Shown here: piece after piece, positions 42,922 through 49,709 of the stretch | How the letters are laid out: each line of letters begins with the position of its first letter | Numbering within the stretch: the stretch's first letter is position 1 | NCBI RefSeq assembly: GCF_000196615.1 | Contig: NC_014306.1 | Span: 62,001 to 126,000 of the forward strand | Length of the DNA: 64,000 bases | Direction of reading: 5' to 3' | Origin: Erwinia billingiae Eb661 | Lineage (GTDB): Bacteria > Pseudomonadota > Gammaproteobacteria > Enterobacterales > Enterobacteriaceae | The notes under the pieces: generated by a model | What the model saw: the letters and a program-made list of their open reading frames with translations, nothing else | What the model was told of the DNA's origin: nothing | Databases searched by the model: none | Made by a program: the position numbers and the translations under genes

Positions 42922-43616
42922 GTAGCGGAAACCATCAGATAGCCGCGGCCACGCAGGGTTTTAAACCAGGGATGACCATCTTTGCGGTCCGGCAGTTTCC
43001 GGCGCAGGTTAGAGATATGCATATCGATCGCGCGATCGAACGGCGTCAGGCGTTTTCCAAGCACTTCCTGGCTCAGATGTTCGCGGGAGACCACCTGTCC
43101 AAGGTGCTGGGCAAGCAGATACAGAAGCGTGAACTCTGTCCCGGTCAAATCCAGCGTCAGGCTGTCGAAGCTGGCTTCCTGGCGGCCTGGATTCAGGCGC
43201 AGGTGATCGACTTCCAGCGTCGGTGAGCTGTTATCGTGTTGCTGTTGCTGCTCGCTCCAGTTTGAACGGCGTAAAATAGCGCGTATACGCGCCACCAGTT
43301 CGCGATCGTTAAATGGCTTAGGCAAGTAGTCATCTGCACCCAGTTCGAGGCCCAGAACGCGATCCAGCTCGCTTCCGCGCGCCGTCAGCATAATGACCGG
43401 CGTCTGGTGCTGTTGACGCAATTCTTTCAGGGTGTCGATACCGTTTTTCTTCGGCATCATGACGTCGAGCAGTAAGAGATCTATCGTGTTATCAATCAGG
43501 GTGAGTGCCTGCTCGCCGTCGCCGGCAACCAGAACGTCAAACCCTTCCATTTCAAGTAATTCTTTCAGCAGCGAAGTCAATTCGCGGTCATCGTCAACCA
43601 ACAGGATTTTATTCAT
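42918..43616 (-). CDS. cpxR: Response regulator CpxR
   Basis: This 232-residue OmpR-family regulator has receiver residues Asp8, Asp9, Asp51 (phosphorylation, LLLLDVMMP) and Lys101, and a C-terminal winged helix. It activates envelope protein-quality genes including cpxP, and its own operon. The perfect GTAAA-N5-GTAAA box in the gap to cpxP is its probable site. Confidence 0.97.
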   Translation of the reverse strand: MNKILLVDDDRELTSLLKELLEMEGFDVLVAGDGEQALTLIDNTIDLLLLDVMMPKKNGIDTLKELRQQHQTPVIMLTARGSELDRVLGLELGADDYLPKPFNDRELVARIRAILRRSNWSEQQQQHDNSSPTLEVDHLRLNPGRQEASFDSLTLDLTGTEFTLLYLLAQHLGQVVSREHLSQEVLGKRLTPFDRAIDMHISNLRRKLPDRKDGHPWFKTLRGRGYLMVSAT

Positions 43617-43670
43617 TTTTATTGCCCTCCGCAGGCAAAATACCGTGAACGAATGCTGTCATTCCATGAC

Positions 43671-43685
43671 TTTACGTAGTTTTAC
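43671..43685 (-). promoter_or_regulatory. CpxR box between cpxR and cpxP
   Basis: Read on the minus strand the bases are GTAAA, 5 nt, GTAAA, an exact match to the CpxR consensus. It is 82 bp upstream of the cpxP start and 55 bp from the cpxR start, able to serve both divergent promoters. Confidence 0.9.
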
Positions 43686-43766
43686 ACCGGCTGACGCATG
43701 TTTGCAGCGGACGCCGTAGACTGGCTCTCGTTGAATCGAAAATGGAAACCAACCTGGGAGTAAACG

Positions 43767-44276
43767 ATGCGCAAAGTTACCGCCGTCGTTGTGGTTCCGG
43801 CGCTGATAATCAGTTTCTCCGCCGCCTGTTCTGCAGCAGTGACGACGACTGACGAGATGCATCAAGACAATGCGGCGACACGCAGTATGACGCAAATTCC
43901 GCAGAGTCACATGTTTGATGGCATCAATCTCACCGAACAGCAGCGTCAACAGATGCGAGATTTGATGCAACAGGCGCGTCATGAACGTTCTTCCATAAGT
44001 ATTAACGATTTAGAACAACTGCACGAGAAGATTATTGCAGATAAATTTGATGAAGCGGCCTACAAAGCTCAGCTGGATAAGATTGCACAGGCGGAAGTCT
44101 CGCGGCAGGTAGAAATGGCCCGGATACGCAACCAGATGTACCACCTGTTAACACCAGCCCAGCAGGACGTTTTAAATGAGAAACATCAGCAGCGCATGAG
44201 TGAAATGCGCAAGCTAACGAACATGCAGCAGGCGTCATCGCTGCAGGCAGTGAGTAGTACCGGCAGTAACCAGTAA
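43767..44276 (+). CDS. cpxP: Cpx periplasmic adaptor CpxP
   Basis: This 169-residue periplasmic protein has a signal peptide (cleavage near ACSAA, about residue 23) and a helical Spy/CpxP domain with LTEQQRQQMRDLM and LTPAQQDVLNEK (two LTxxQ motifs). It dampens CpxA signalling and binds misfolded proteins. Expression is expected to follow CpxR through the box upstream. Its 3' UTR carries the CpxQ sRNA. Confidence 0.95.
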   Translation: MRKVTAVVVVPALIISFSAACSAAVTTTDEMHQDNAATRSMTQIPQSHMFDGINLTEQQRQQMRDLMQQARHERSSISINDLEQLHEKIIADKFDEAAYKAQLDKIAQAEVSRQVEMARIRNQMYHLLTPAQQDVLNEKHQQRMSEMRKLTNMQQASSLQAVSSTGSNQ

Positions 44277-44290
44277 CATAGTATCCCTGT

Positions 44291-44349
44291 TTTTCCTTGC
44301 CATAGACACCATCCCTGTCTTTCCCCCTCATGATGAGGGGGTTTTTTTT
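44291..44349 (+). ncRNA. cpxQ: CpxQ sRNA from the cpxP 3' UTR
   Basis: About 59 nt starting TTTTCCTTGCCATAGACACC and ending in the cpxP terminator agree with E. coli/Salmonella CpxQ as I recall it. The sRNA is cut from the cpxP mRNA by RNase E and binds Hfq to repress inner-membrane protein mRNAs. The 5' seed region is intact; only the terminator stem differs. Confidence 0.82.
44323..44349 (+). terminator. cpxP/CpxQ terminator
   Basis: An 8-bp stem (CCCCCTCA / TGAGGGGG) with a 3-nt loop followed by eight T. This is the last clearly host element before the prophage. Confidence 0.93.
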
Positions 44350-44398
44350 CAATGACTTACCTGTCATTCCCTTCCAATACAGTCACTTAAAAAAACCT

Positions 44399-44434
44399 GT
44401 AAGCAGTTAGAAGCAACTGGTACCAGTTAGGATG
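44399..44434 (+). repeat. Helically phased 10-bp repeats in the attL arm
   Basis: Four hexamers (GTAAGC, AGAAGC, GGTACC, AGGATG) are separated by 4-nt spacers (AGTT, AACT, AGTT), giving an exact 10-bp period. The block AAGCAGTTAGAAGCA recurs in the repressor-cox gap at 46298. This suits binding of the Cox directionality factor or another phage regulator. Confidence 0.65.
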
Positions 44435-44450
44435 TGGTCGCAATGTGGTC
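44432..44450 (+). promoter_or_regulatory. Candidate Int arm-binding pair in attL
   Basis: Two direct copies of ATGTGGTC, starting 11 bp apart, lie between the phased repeats and the int stop codon. P2 Int arm sites contain TGTGGACA, so these are plausible arm-type sites. The crossover core should lie in 44350-44400 but cannot be fixed without attR. Confidence 0.5.
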
Positions 44451-44493
44451 ACTCCCTATGGGCAGAAGTGACCATGTATGCCGGTATTAGAAA

Positions 44494-45501
44494 TTACTCC
44501 GGACCTGAACCAAGTTCACCCGCTTCAACTCCACCGCGCAGTGGATTTAGCGTCACCGCATGTTGAAGGAAGTCCGGTGCAAAATGCGCGTATATCATCG
44601 TCTGCTCTATTTTGGAATGGCCGAGAATATCCCTCAGTGTGATGATATTACCCCCGTTCATCATGAAGTGACTGGCGAACGTGTGGCGCAATACGTGTGT
44701 TGCCTGGCCACGTGGTAAATCAGGTATGACCTCACGCAACTGCTGCCGAAAATTTTCATAATCTACGTTAAACAGCTTGCCGCTGATCTTCGTTTTTATG
44801 GTCTTTTCAAGTTCAGCTGAGATTGGAACAGTCCGGTTTTTACCATTCTTCGTTGCGAAAAAATGAACCCGCTGCATCCGCACTCGGATTGCCTCAAGAT
44901 TAGCGGCTTCACTCCACCTCGCACCGGTACTCAGGCACAAGAGTGCTACCCTAAGGTCATCACCCTCCAGCCTTTCCAGTAACTGGGTGATTTGCTCAGG
45001 CATAAGGAAAATAACTTCAGGTGCCGCCTGTTTAAGCGCAGGAAGCTCCCTGACGGGATTTGCCTGTTTGTATTCACCTAGCATTATCAAAGTAGTGAAC
45101 ATGCCTGAGAGGCGGTAAATATCGCGGTTAATCGTGGATGGCGATACCTCTTGCTTAAGTCTTTCCGAGCGTAGGTTCAGAAGTAATTTCTTCGTCAGCG
45201 TGCTGGCAGGTACATCCCCTAAATGCGCGGCTGTCTTCAGAAGGTGCATCCGCTCGATTTTGCCGTTCTTCATGGTGATGCCGTGAACGTCATACCAGTT
45301 CGCAATAAGCTCAGACAGCTTTCGCCGATCCGTCTTCGTGTTGTGCCACTCTTCGCGCTTACCTGCCGTTGCCATAATGTGCAACTCAAAGGCTTTCGCC
45401 TCAGATTTCCTTTCAAACTTCCGACGGATTCGTTTTCCTTCGCGTCCAATCGGTCTTATGTCCACTTCATATCGACCATCATCAAGGGTTTTAATGCTCA
45501 T
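44494..45501 (-). CDS. int: P2-like tyrosine integrase
   Basis: This 335-residue recombinase is about the size of P2 Int (337). It has an N-terminal arm-binding part, a SAM-like core-binding domain (about 60-155) and a catalytic domain with Arg195 (STGARWSEA), His269 and Arg272 (THVLRH), His295 (GHSK) and the nucleophile Tyr304 (MIYAHF). GGAGG lies 9 nt upstream of the ATG. It is transcribed towards the host junction, after the two repressor genes. Confidence 0.95.
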   Translation of the reverse strand: MSIKTLDDGRYEVDIRPIGREGKRIRRKFERKSEAKAFELHIMATAGKREEWHNTKTDRRKLSELIANWYDVHGITMKNGKIERMHLLKTAAHLGDVPASTLTKKLLLNLRSERLKQEVSPSTINRDIYRLSGMFTTLIMLGEYKQANPVRELPALKQAAPEVIFLMPEQITQLLERLEGDDLRVALLCLSTGARWSEAANLEAIRVRMQRVHFFATKNGKNRTVPISAELEKTIKTKISGKLFNVDYENFRQQLREVIPDLPRGQATHVLRHTFASHFMMNGGNIITLRDILGHSKIEQTMIYAHFAPDFLQHAVTLNPLRGGVEAGELGSGPE

Positions 45502-45583
45502 TAGCTGAGCCTCCTGATTGATGGGTTTGCTGCTTCATCGTTTGCTGTGGTGCCAAGGCTTAACAGCCAAGCAGAATGTAACC

Positions 45584-45883
45584 CTAACCACCCTTGCCGG
45601 TTAATTGGGGTAAGTCTGTTTTTTCTGGCCCAAAGTGTGAGAGAGCCGGAGCGATTTGTCCGGCGACCTCAGAAGTTTTGCCAATCATTAGCCAAAGTGT
45701 GTATTTCTGGAATTGTTCGACATCTAAAATTCTGTTGATTACAGATATGCCAACTTCATCCCCACCTGCTTCAAGGTTCCTTATTGAGCTGAGAGCAACG
45801 TCCGTCTCATTGGAGAATGCTGCCTGAGTAAATCCCTCAGCCTTCCTGATGGCTCTGATCTTCGTTCCATAATCCCTTTTCAT
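45584..45883 (-). CDS. P2 C-type immunity repressor (copy 1)
   Basis: This 99-residue protein has exactly the length of P2 C. It has an N-terminal helix-turn-helix (IRAIRKAEGFTQAAFSNETDVALSSIRNLEAG) and the C-type ending YTLWLMIGKTSEVAGQIAPALSHFG, which matches the P2 C ending closely. TTGAGGA precedes the ATG. It is the promoter-distal of two tandem paralogues and has the more P2-like C-terminus. It maintains lysogeny by blocking the early promoter. Confidence 0.85.
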   Translation of the reverse strand: MKRDYGTKIRAIRKAEGFTQAAFSNETDVALSSIRNLEAGGDEVGISVINRILDVEQFQKYTLWLMIGKTSEVAGQIAPALSHFGPEKTDLPQLTGKGG

Positions 45884-45905
45884 ATTTTCCTCAAGGTTGT
45901 ATTGA

Positions 45906-46208
45906 TTAGCGAGGCTGCTTGATAGCAGCTGTAGCTATATCGCCCTGTGAGGTTAACTCTTCAGCACCTTTTGGCGCTACCTGCCCGGCTTCTGGTGCTG
46001 TTGCGCCGGTCATGAGCCAAAGCGTGTATTTCTTAAAAAGGTCTACAGCGAGGATCCTTTCAATAATCCCTAGCCCAACATCCACGCCTTGAGTTTCATA
46101 ATTTTTAATCGAACTGAGCGCCACGCCTGTTAAAGCGGAGAAGGCGGGCTGTGTGAGCTTCTCCGCTTTTCGGATAAGCCTCAGTCTATTTGCATAATTT
46201 ATTGACAA
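45906..46208 (-). CDS. P2 C-type repressor paralogue (copy 2)
   Basis: This 100-residue protein with TTG start is a paralogue of the copy 22 bp downstream: LRLIRKAEKLTQPAFSALTGVALSSIKNYE aligns with its helix-turn-helix and YTLWLMTG.TAPEAGQVAP with its tail. The TTG at 46208 is chosen as GAGG lies 8 nt upstream and it gives the same N-terminal register as copy 1; an ATG at 46268 would add 20 unmatched residues. It is nearest to the early promoter region. Two repressors in series are unusual for a P2-like phage. Confidence 0.78.
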   Translation of the reverse strand: MSINYANRLRLIRKAEKLTQPAFSALTGVALSSIKNYETQGVDVGLGIIERILAVDLFKKYTLWLMTGATAPEAGQVAPKGAEELTSQGDIATAAIKQPR

Positions 46209-46286
46209 AGTACCAACCTCAAGACTAATCTGCACTGGAAGTACCGAAATCAGTACCTGTAGTTTCATTTAAATCCAATTGCCGCT

Positions 46287-46322
46287 AGAAGCCGTAGGAA
46301 GCAGTTAGAAGCAGTTGGAACC
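46287..46322 (+). repeat. Helically phased 10-bp repeats before cox
   Basis: AGAAGC, GGAAGC, AGAAGC and GGAACC are separated by CGTA, AGTT and AGTT, an exact 10-bp period, one DNA turn. The block ends 20 bp before the cox start, within the repressor/cox promoter region. It shares AAGCAGTTAGAAGCA with the attL arm. Confidence 0.75.
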
Positions 46323-46342
46323 CAAAACAGGAGATTAACACG

Positions 46343-46621
46343 ATGAGTGCAATTAGTGATGTTTCCGAGGTCAAGAGCCTTATTGACGCTGTTACATACC
46401 AGCGTTTCGGCGAGATGATCGGTAAACCGACCTCCGCTATTAAAGCGATGGCTGAAAACAACAAACTGCCGTTAATCGAATGGCGTAACCCGGAGAACCC
46501 CAACGCTCGTGCCGGTGAGAAAATGGTATATCTCCCGGAATTCAATCGTGCAATGCGGGATGCATATTACAGCCGTCCGACAGAACAACGCGATGCCTGG
46601 TTGTTATGGCTTGGAATTTGA
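46343..46621 (+). CDS. cox: P2 Cox-like excision/regulatory protein
   Basis: This 92-residue protein aligns with P2 Cox (91 aa): ITDAVTYQRFGEMIGK-type opening, then GKPTSAIKAMAENNKLPLIE, RAGEKMVYLPEFNRAM, and SRPTEQRDAWLLWLG at the end. Cox is the excisionase and also represses the repressor promoter, favouring lytic growth. ACAGGAG lies 9-10 nt before the ATG. It is the first gene of the early operon. Confidence 0.87.
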   Translation: MSAISDVSEVKSLIDAVTYQRFGEMIGKPTSAIKAMAENNKLPLIEWRNPENPNARAGEKMVYLPEFNRAMRDAYYSRPTEQRDAWLLWLGI

Positions 46622-46629
46622 GGTCCGAC

Positions 46630-46893
46630 ATGAACCATCAGATCGTTAACATGACAAAGCATTTGAGCATCTACCGGGGGTTTACTATTCAGCGCCTGCC
46701 GAGGTCAGTGGCATATCCCAACCATCGCTATCAGGTGACTAAAGATGGCCTCTACTACGGGCAGGATTTTGCCCAGGCTGAGGCAGTAAAAATCATTGAT
46801 ACCTTATGTGCGGCCCAACAGGAATGGATGGAGAAGCTTTCCAGATTTACCCCATCTTCGGAGGTGACCAGTGTTTCAGGCATTAACGAGTGA
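46630..46893 (+). CDS. Small P2-like early protein
   Basis: This 87-residue protein follows cox by 8 bp. It has GAGG upstream of the ATG at 46630. It shows a RGFTIQRLPRSVAYPNHRYQVTKDGLYYGQDFAQAEAVKIID pattern like small phage proteins that carry a short beta-rich domain. I do not recognise it. Its position is that of P2 orf78. Confidence 0.7.
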   Translation: MNHQIVNMTKHLSIYRGFTIQRLPRSVAYPNHRYQVTKDGLYYGQDFAQAEAVKIIDTLCAAQQEWMEKLSRFTPSSEVTSVSGINE

Positions 46894-47008
46894 GGACATT
46901 ATTTCTGTTATCTCTCTTGTTGTAGTGGCTTATGGATTATTGGAATCAATTCAATTAATGATCCGCGACCATTGCAGTCGTATTCGTAATAAACGCACAG
47001 AAAAATAA
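46871..47008 (+). CDS. 45-residue single-pass membrane peptide
   Basis: A GTG-started frame of 45 codons has a very strong ribosome site (GGAGGTG, 4 nt spacing to the start) and overlaps the preceding gene by 23 bp. It encodes a hydrophobic segment (IISVISLVVVAYGLLESI) followed by a basic tail (RDHCSRIRNKRTEK). Probably a small inner-membrane protein of the early operon; function unknown. Confidence 0.6.
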   Translation: MFQALTSEDIISVISLVVVAYGLLESIQLMIRDHCSRIRNKRTEK

Positions 47009-47027
47009 TTAAATAACGGGAAAAATT

Positions 47028-47288
47028 ATGCGCCAACAATATACAACATTGGCTGATAATCTGCTTAATGCGTATCACATCAAAGTAATGAATTTAAAAG
47101 CGGCTACAGGTATCGCTGCTGAAGTCCGAGCGACTTCAACTGCGGATCACGCTTTTCGACTAAGTGTGGGCCTTGAGGGTTTGCAGACTGTTGCGAAAGC
47201 AGCCTGTGATTATGATGCATATGAGGAGATCGAACGTTTGATCTCGAAGGTGAGCTGCGGAAATTTCCCTATTGCGGGGAGCTGGTAA
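47028..47288 (+). CDS. Early-operon protein, 86 aa
   Basis: This 86-residue, mostly helical protein (MRQQYTTLADNLLNAYHIKVMNLKAATG...) has no domain I recognise. GGGAAAA upstream of the ATG is a modest ribosome site. It lies 19 bp after the small membrane ORF, in the early operon of the prophage. Confidence 0.65.
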   Translation: MRQQYTTLADNLLNAYHIKVMNLKAATGIAAEVRATSTADHAFRLSVGLEGLQTVAKAACDYDAYEEIERLISKVSCGNFPIAGSW

Positions 47289-47370
47289 TAATCCGGCGCT
47301 CAGCGCCGGGCCTATCAGAGGCACTATTTACGAGTGGTGCGCCTGATAAGTAACGATAGAGGTGGAAGCT

Positions 47371-47817
47371 ATGCGGATTATTGCGGGAGGACGTGGGGCG
47401 GTTAACCCTTATGCCGCAATTGCCCAGCCTTACCTTGAAAAATTTCATAAGCAAGTGGACGAGATGCGGGGCGGGAGCAAGATGGCACTGGCATTCAATA
47501 AGCTCAATATGGCGGAGCGCAAGGTTATTTTTGTGCTTGGTAACTCACTCGCCACGCTTTCACCATTGCAGATGGACAGGCTAAATGAAAAGCACGTTTC
47601 TTTGAATTACGAGCAGCTGAATGAAAAAGAAAAACTGACCGTTATTCGCGGAATGAAAGAGATTAAGAAACTGGCTAATAAAATCCCTTATAGCCCACCG
47701 GGCGAAGAGGAAGCCTTAAAAAATCCCCGGAAGATAGCGCCACAATCATTTGAAGACTATCACGCCGATGATGCCGTAATACCGAGTAGTCATGTAACGA
47801 ACGCTGCCGGATTCTGA
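47371..47817 (+). CDS. Early-operon protein, 148 aa
   Basis: This 148-residue protein has a central helical region (LNMAERKVIFVLGNSLATLSPLQMDRLNEKHVSLNYEQLNEKEKLTVIRGMKEIKKLA) and a loose, polar C-terminus. AGAGGTGG lies upstream of the ATG at 47371; a GTG 3 codons earlier is possible. Its place matches the P2 replication gene B, which it might replace, but I see no clear B similarity. Confidence 0.66.
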   Translation: MRIIAGGRGAVNPYAAIAQPYLEKFHKQVDEMRGGSKMALAFNKLNMAERKVIFVLGNSLATLSPLQMDRLNEKHVSLNYEQLNEKEKLTVIRGMKEIKKLANKIPYSPPGEEEALKNPRKIAPQSFEDYHADDAVIPSSHVTNAAGF

Positions 47818-47890
47818 TTTAAAACACAGCTATGGAAACAGGCGGTTCTTTGCGCCGGGATTCTTATTGTCCATTTTCAGGAGACTACAT

Positions 47891-48121
47891 ATGAAAAATC
47901 TCGAAACCCGATTGATACAGGCTAATGCTGAAGTCGTTTTACATACAATGCTGATGAAGGCTAATTCTGACGGCCAGAAAGCTAAATCGCTCTGTGTTTC
48001 AATCCGCCTTAACGCCCTCGCCATCCACATTCAGCAAAAGAAACTTCCTGCGGCTGAAGCTGCTGCGCTCCTCATAAAAGAAGCCCTGCGTTACGAAAAT
48101 GAGGCGGAGGCATTTCACTGA
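47891..48121 (+). CDS. DUF2732-like P2 early protein
   Basis: This 76-residue helical protein has the pattern SLCVSIRLNALAIHIQQKKLPAAEAAALLIKEA, like the DUF2732 proteins of P2-like phages. CAGGAG lies 8 nt before the ATG. It overlaps the next gene by 1 bp. Function unknown. Confidence 0.68.
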   Translation: MKNLETRLIQANAEVVLHTMLMKANSDGQKAKSLCVSIRLNALAIHIQQKKLPAAEAAALLIKEALRYENEAEAFH

Positions 48122-48348
48122 TGGCTGATGCAATGGATTTAGAGCAAGAGCGGCAGGCGGAAACTCTTGCACGTCAAATCAGCAATGCCCGTCAGCCGCC
48201 AACGCAACCCAGTGCATTTTTCTGCCTGGAATGTGACGAGCCGATCCCTGAAGTTCGTCGAGCAGCTATTTTCGGCGTCACCACCTGCGTTTTCTGTCAG
48301 TCGCTTTTAGAGCGCCGGGCAGCCCAACAAAAAGGCAACACCCAATGA
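48121..48348 (+). CDS. TraR/DksA-type zinc-finger protein
   Basis: This 75-residue protein has a four-cysteine zinc finger (CLEC...CVFC, residues about 36-60) and a helical N-terminus starting MADAMDLEQERQ. It belongs to the short TraR/DksA group seen in P2-like phages. Such proteins can bind RNA polymerase in its secondary channel; a role in phage or host transcription is likely but unproven. It overlaps the dam start by 4 bp. Confidence 0.85.
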   Translation: MADAMDLEQERQAETLARQISNARQPPTQPSAFFCLECDEPIPEVRRAAIFGVTTCVFCQSLLERRAAQQKGNTQ

Positions 48349-49157
48349 AGAGCACTGTTTTGAAATGGGTAGGAAGTAAGGCCAAAGTGATGACCGAACT
48401 AAAAAAATATCTGCCAACCGGTGATCGCCTTGTTGAACCGTTCGCCGGTTCCTGCGCAGTGATGATGAATACTGACTATCCGTCGTACCTTGTCGCGGAT
48501 ATCAACTCTGATCTGATAAACCTTTATGTTCAGATCAGGGAACACGAGAACGCATTCATCGCTCAGGCTGCAAAGGTTTTTGCGCAGAATAAAACACGAG
48601 AGTGTTATTTAGCTATACGCGCTGAATTCAATAACGAACCAGCGCTACCTCTGCTGCATCGTGCCGTGTACTTCCTGTATCTCAACCGCCACGGCTACCG
48701 GGGTATTTGCCGCTACAACCTCAGCGGCGGGTTTAATGTCCCGTTCGAAAAAATAGCTAAGCCGTATTTCCCTGAAAAAGAGATCCGCGCTTTTGCAGCG
48801 AAAGCCAACCTCGCAACTTTCGTATGCGCAGGTTTTGCGGAAACTCTCTCCATGGTTCAACCCGGTGACGTTATCTACAGCGATTCGCCTTACGACGGCA
48901 CTTTCAGCCACTACCACACGGAAGGCTTTGGCCGCCCGGAACAGATTGAGCTGGCCGCTTGTCTTCATCAGCTGCGCAGCGCGGGTTATCCGATTGTGGC
49001 TTCTAACAGCGATACGGAGTTTACCCGCGCGGCTTATGCCGGTTTCAGCATGAACAGCATCACGACATTCCGCAGCGTTGGCGTTGCCGCTGGCAAGGGT
49101 AAGAAGGCTGCGGAGATTGTGGCTGTTAGTAGTGGCGGTATTGAGGCAGGGATCTGA
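48345..49157 (+). CDS. dam: Phage DNA adenine methyltransferase (Dam-like)
   Basis: This 270-residue alpha-class N6-adenine methyltransferase has the SAM-binding motif FVEPFAGS-like EPFAGSCAV at 31-39 and the KWVGSK N-terminal stretch of the Dam family. The catalytic motif IV reads Asp180-Ser-Pro-Tyr183, in place of the usual DPPY; one C-to-T change in a Pro codon would explain it. The target is probably GATC by family. The stop is followed by a lone small ORF and a reverse-strand gene. Confidence 0.86.
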   Translation: MKSTVLKWVGSKAKVMTELKKYLPTGDRLVEPFAGSCAVMMNTDYPSYLVADINSDLINLYVQIREHENAFIAQAAKVFAQNKTRECYLAIRAEFNNEPALPLLHRAVYFLYLNRHGYRGICRYNLSGGFNVPFEKIAKPYFPEKEIRAFAAKANLATFVCAGFAETLSMVQPGDVIYSDSPYDGTFSHYHTEGFGRPEQIELAACLHQLRSAGYPIVASNSDTEFTRAAYAGFSMNSITTFRSVGVAAGKGKKAAEIVAVSSGGIEAGI

Positions 49158-49202
49158 ATAGATCGGCGCAATCATTTTTCAAAATCTAAATAAGGTAAGA
49201 AT

Positions 49203-49388
49203 ATGAATATGTACGTTGAAAAGTACCAGATTAAATATGACCAGACACTGTTGGAGGCCTTACAGACCAAAAGTGGGGCAGGTTATCTAAGAAAATACAA
49301 AGCTAAGAGAGCAGGCAAGCAGGCGACATTAACGCCGCCTGATGGGATTAGCTGCGAACAAACAACGAATCATACTGGCCGGGATTGA
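49203..49388 (+). CDS. Possible small protein, 61 aa
   Basis: A 61-codon frame with AAGG 7-8 nt before its ATG. The first 45 residues look protein-like and basic (YLRKYKAKRAGKQATLTPPDG); the end overlaps the convergent gene by 41 bp. No similarity recognised. It may be a real small early protein or a chance frame. Confidence 0.4.
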   Translation: MNMYVEKYQIKYDQTLLEALQTKSGAGYLRKYKAKRAGKQATLTPPDGISCEQTTNHTGRD

Positions 49389-49620
49389 GATCTTCGGCAT
49401 GCAAGTCTTTCAGGCCAAGTCCGGCAATACCCTGAGCGAGGGCAATATAACCACCAAGTCCATCGATACTAAGGACTCGATAAATTTCGCCATCATCATT
49501 TTTAATGGCAATCACCATTTTTTTTCCACTCATCTCCTTAGTTTGGGCCTTTTGGGCGACAAGCGTGATGGCATCATCCTTTGGGGATTTTTTTATTCCG
49601 TCGATATAGATATCTTCCAT
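49348..49620 (-). CDS. Reverse-strand moron, 90 aa
   Basis: This 90-residue acidic protein on the strand opposite to the early operon has an AAGGA site 5-6 nt before its ATG. It reads as a small beta-rich protein (KKMVIAIKNDDGEIYRVLSIDGLGGYIALAQGIAGLGLKDLHAEDLNPGQYDSLFVRS). It has its own AT-rich upstream region, so it may be expressed in the lysogen. Function unknown; location between dam and gene A marks it as cargo. Confidence 0.6.
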   Translation of the reverse strand: MEDIYIDGIKKSPKDDAITLVAQKAQTKEMSGKKMVIAIKNDDGEIYRVLSIDGLGGYIALAQGIAGLGLKDLHAEDLNPGQYDSLFVRS

Positions 49621-49709
49621 TTTTATTCCTTATTAGTAAGTTGCGCTCAAGATCTTACTGCTGGGTTTGTATATATCACAACCGGATTATTATCAATGCT
49701 GGTACTGAT

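Noticed and set aside
44350..44400. Exact attL core sequence
   Set aside because: The second copy (attR) is outside the window, so no direct repeat can be shown.
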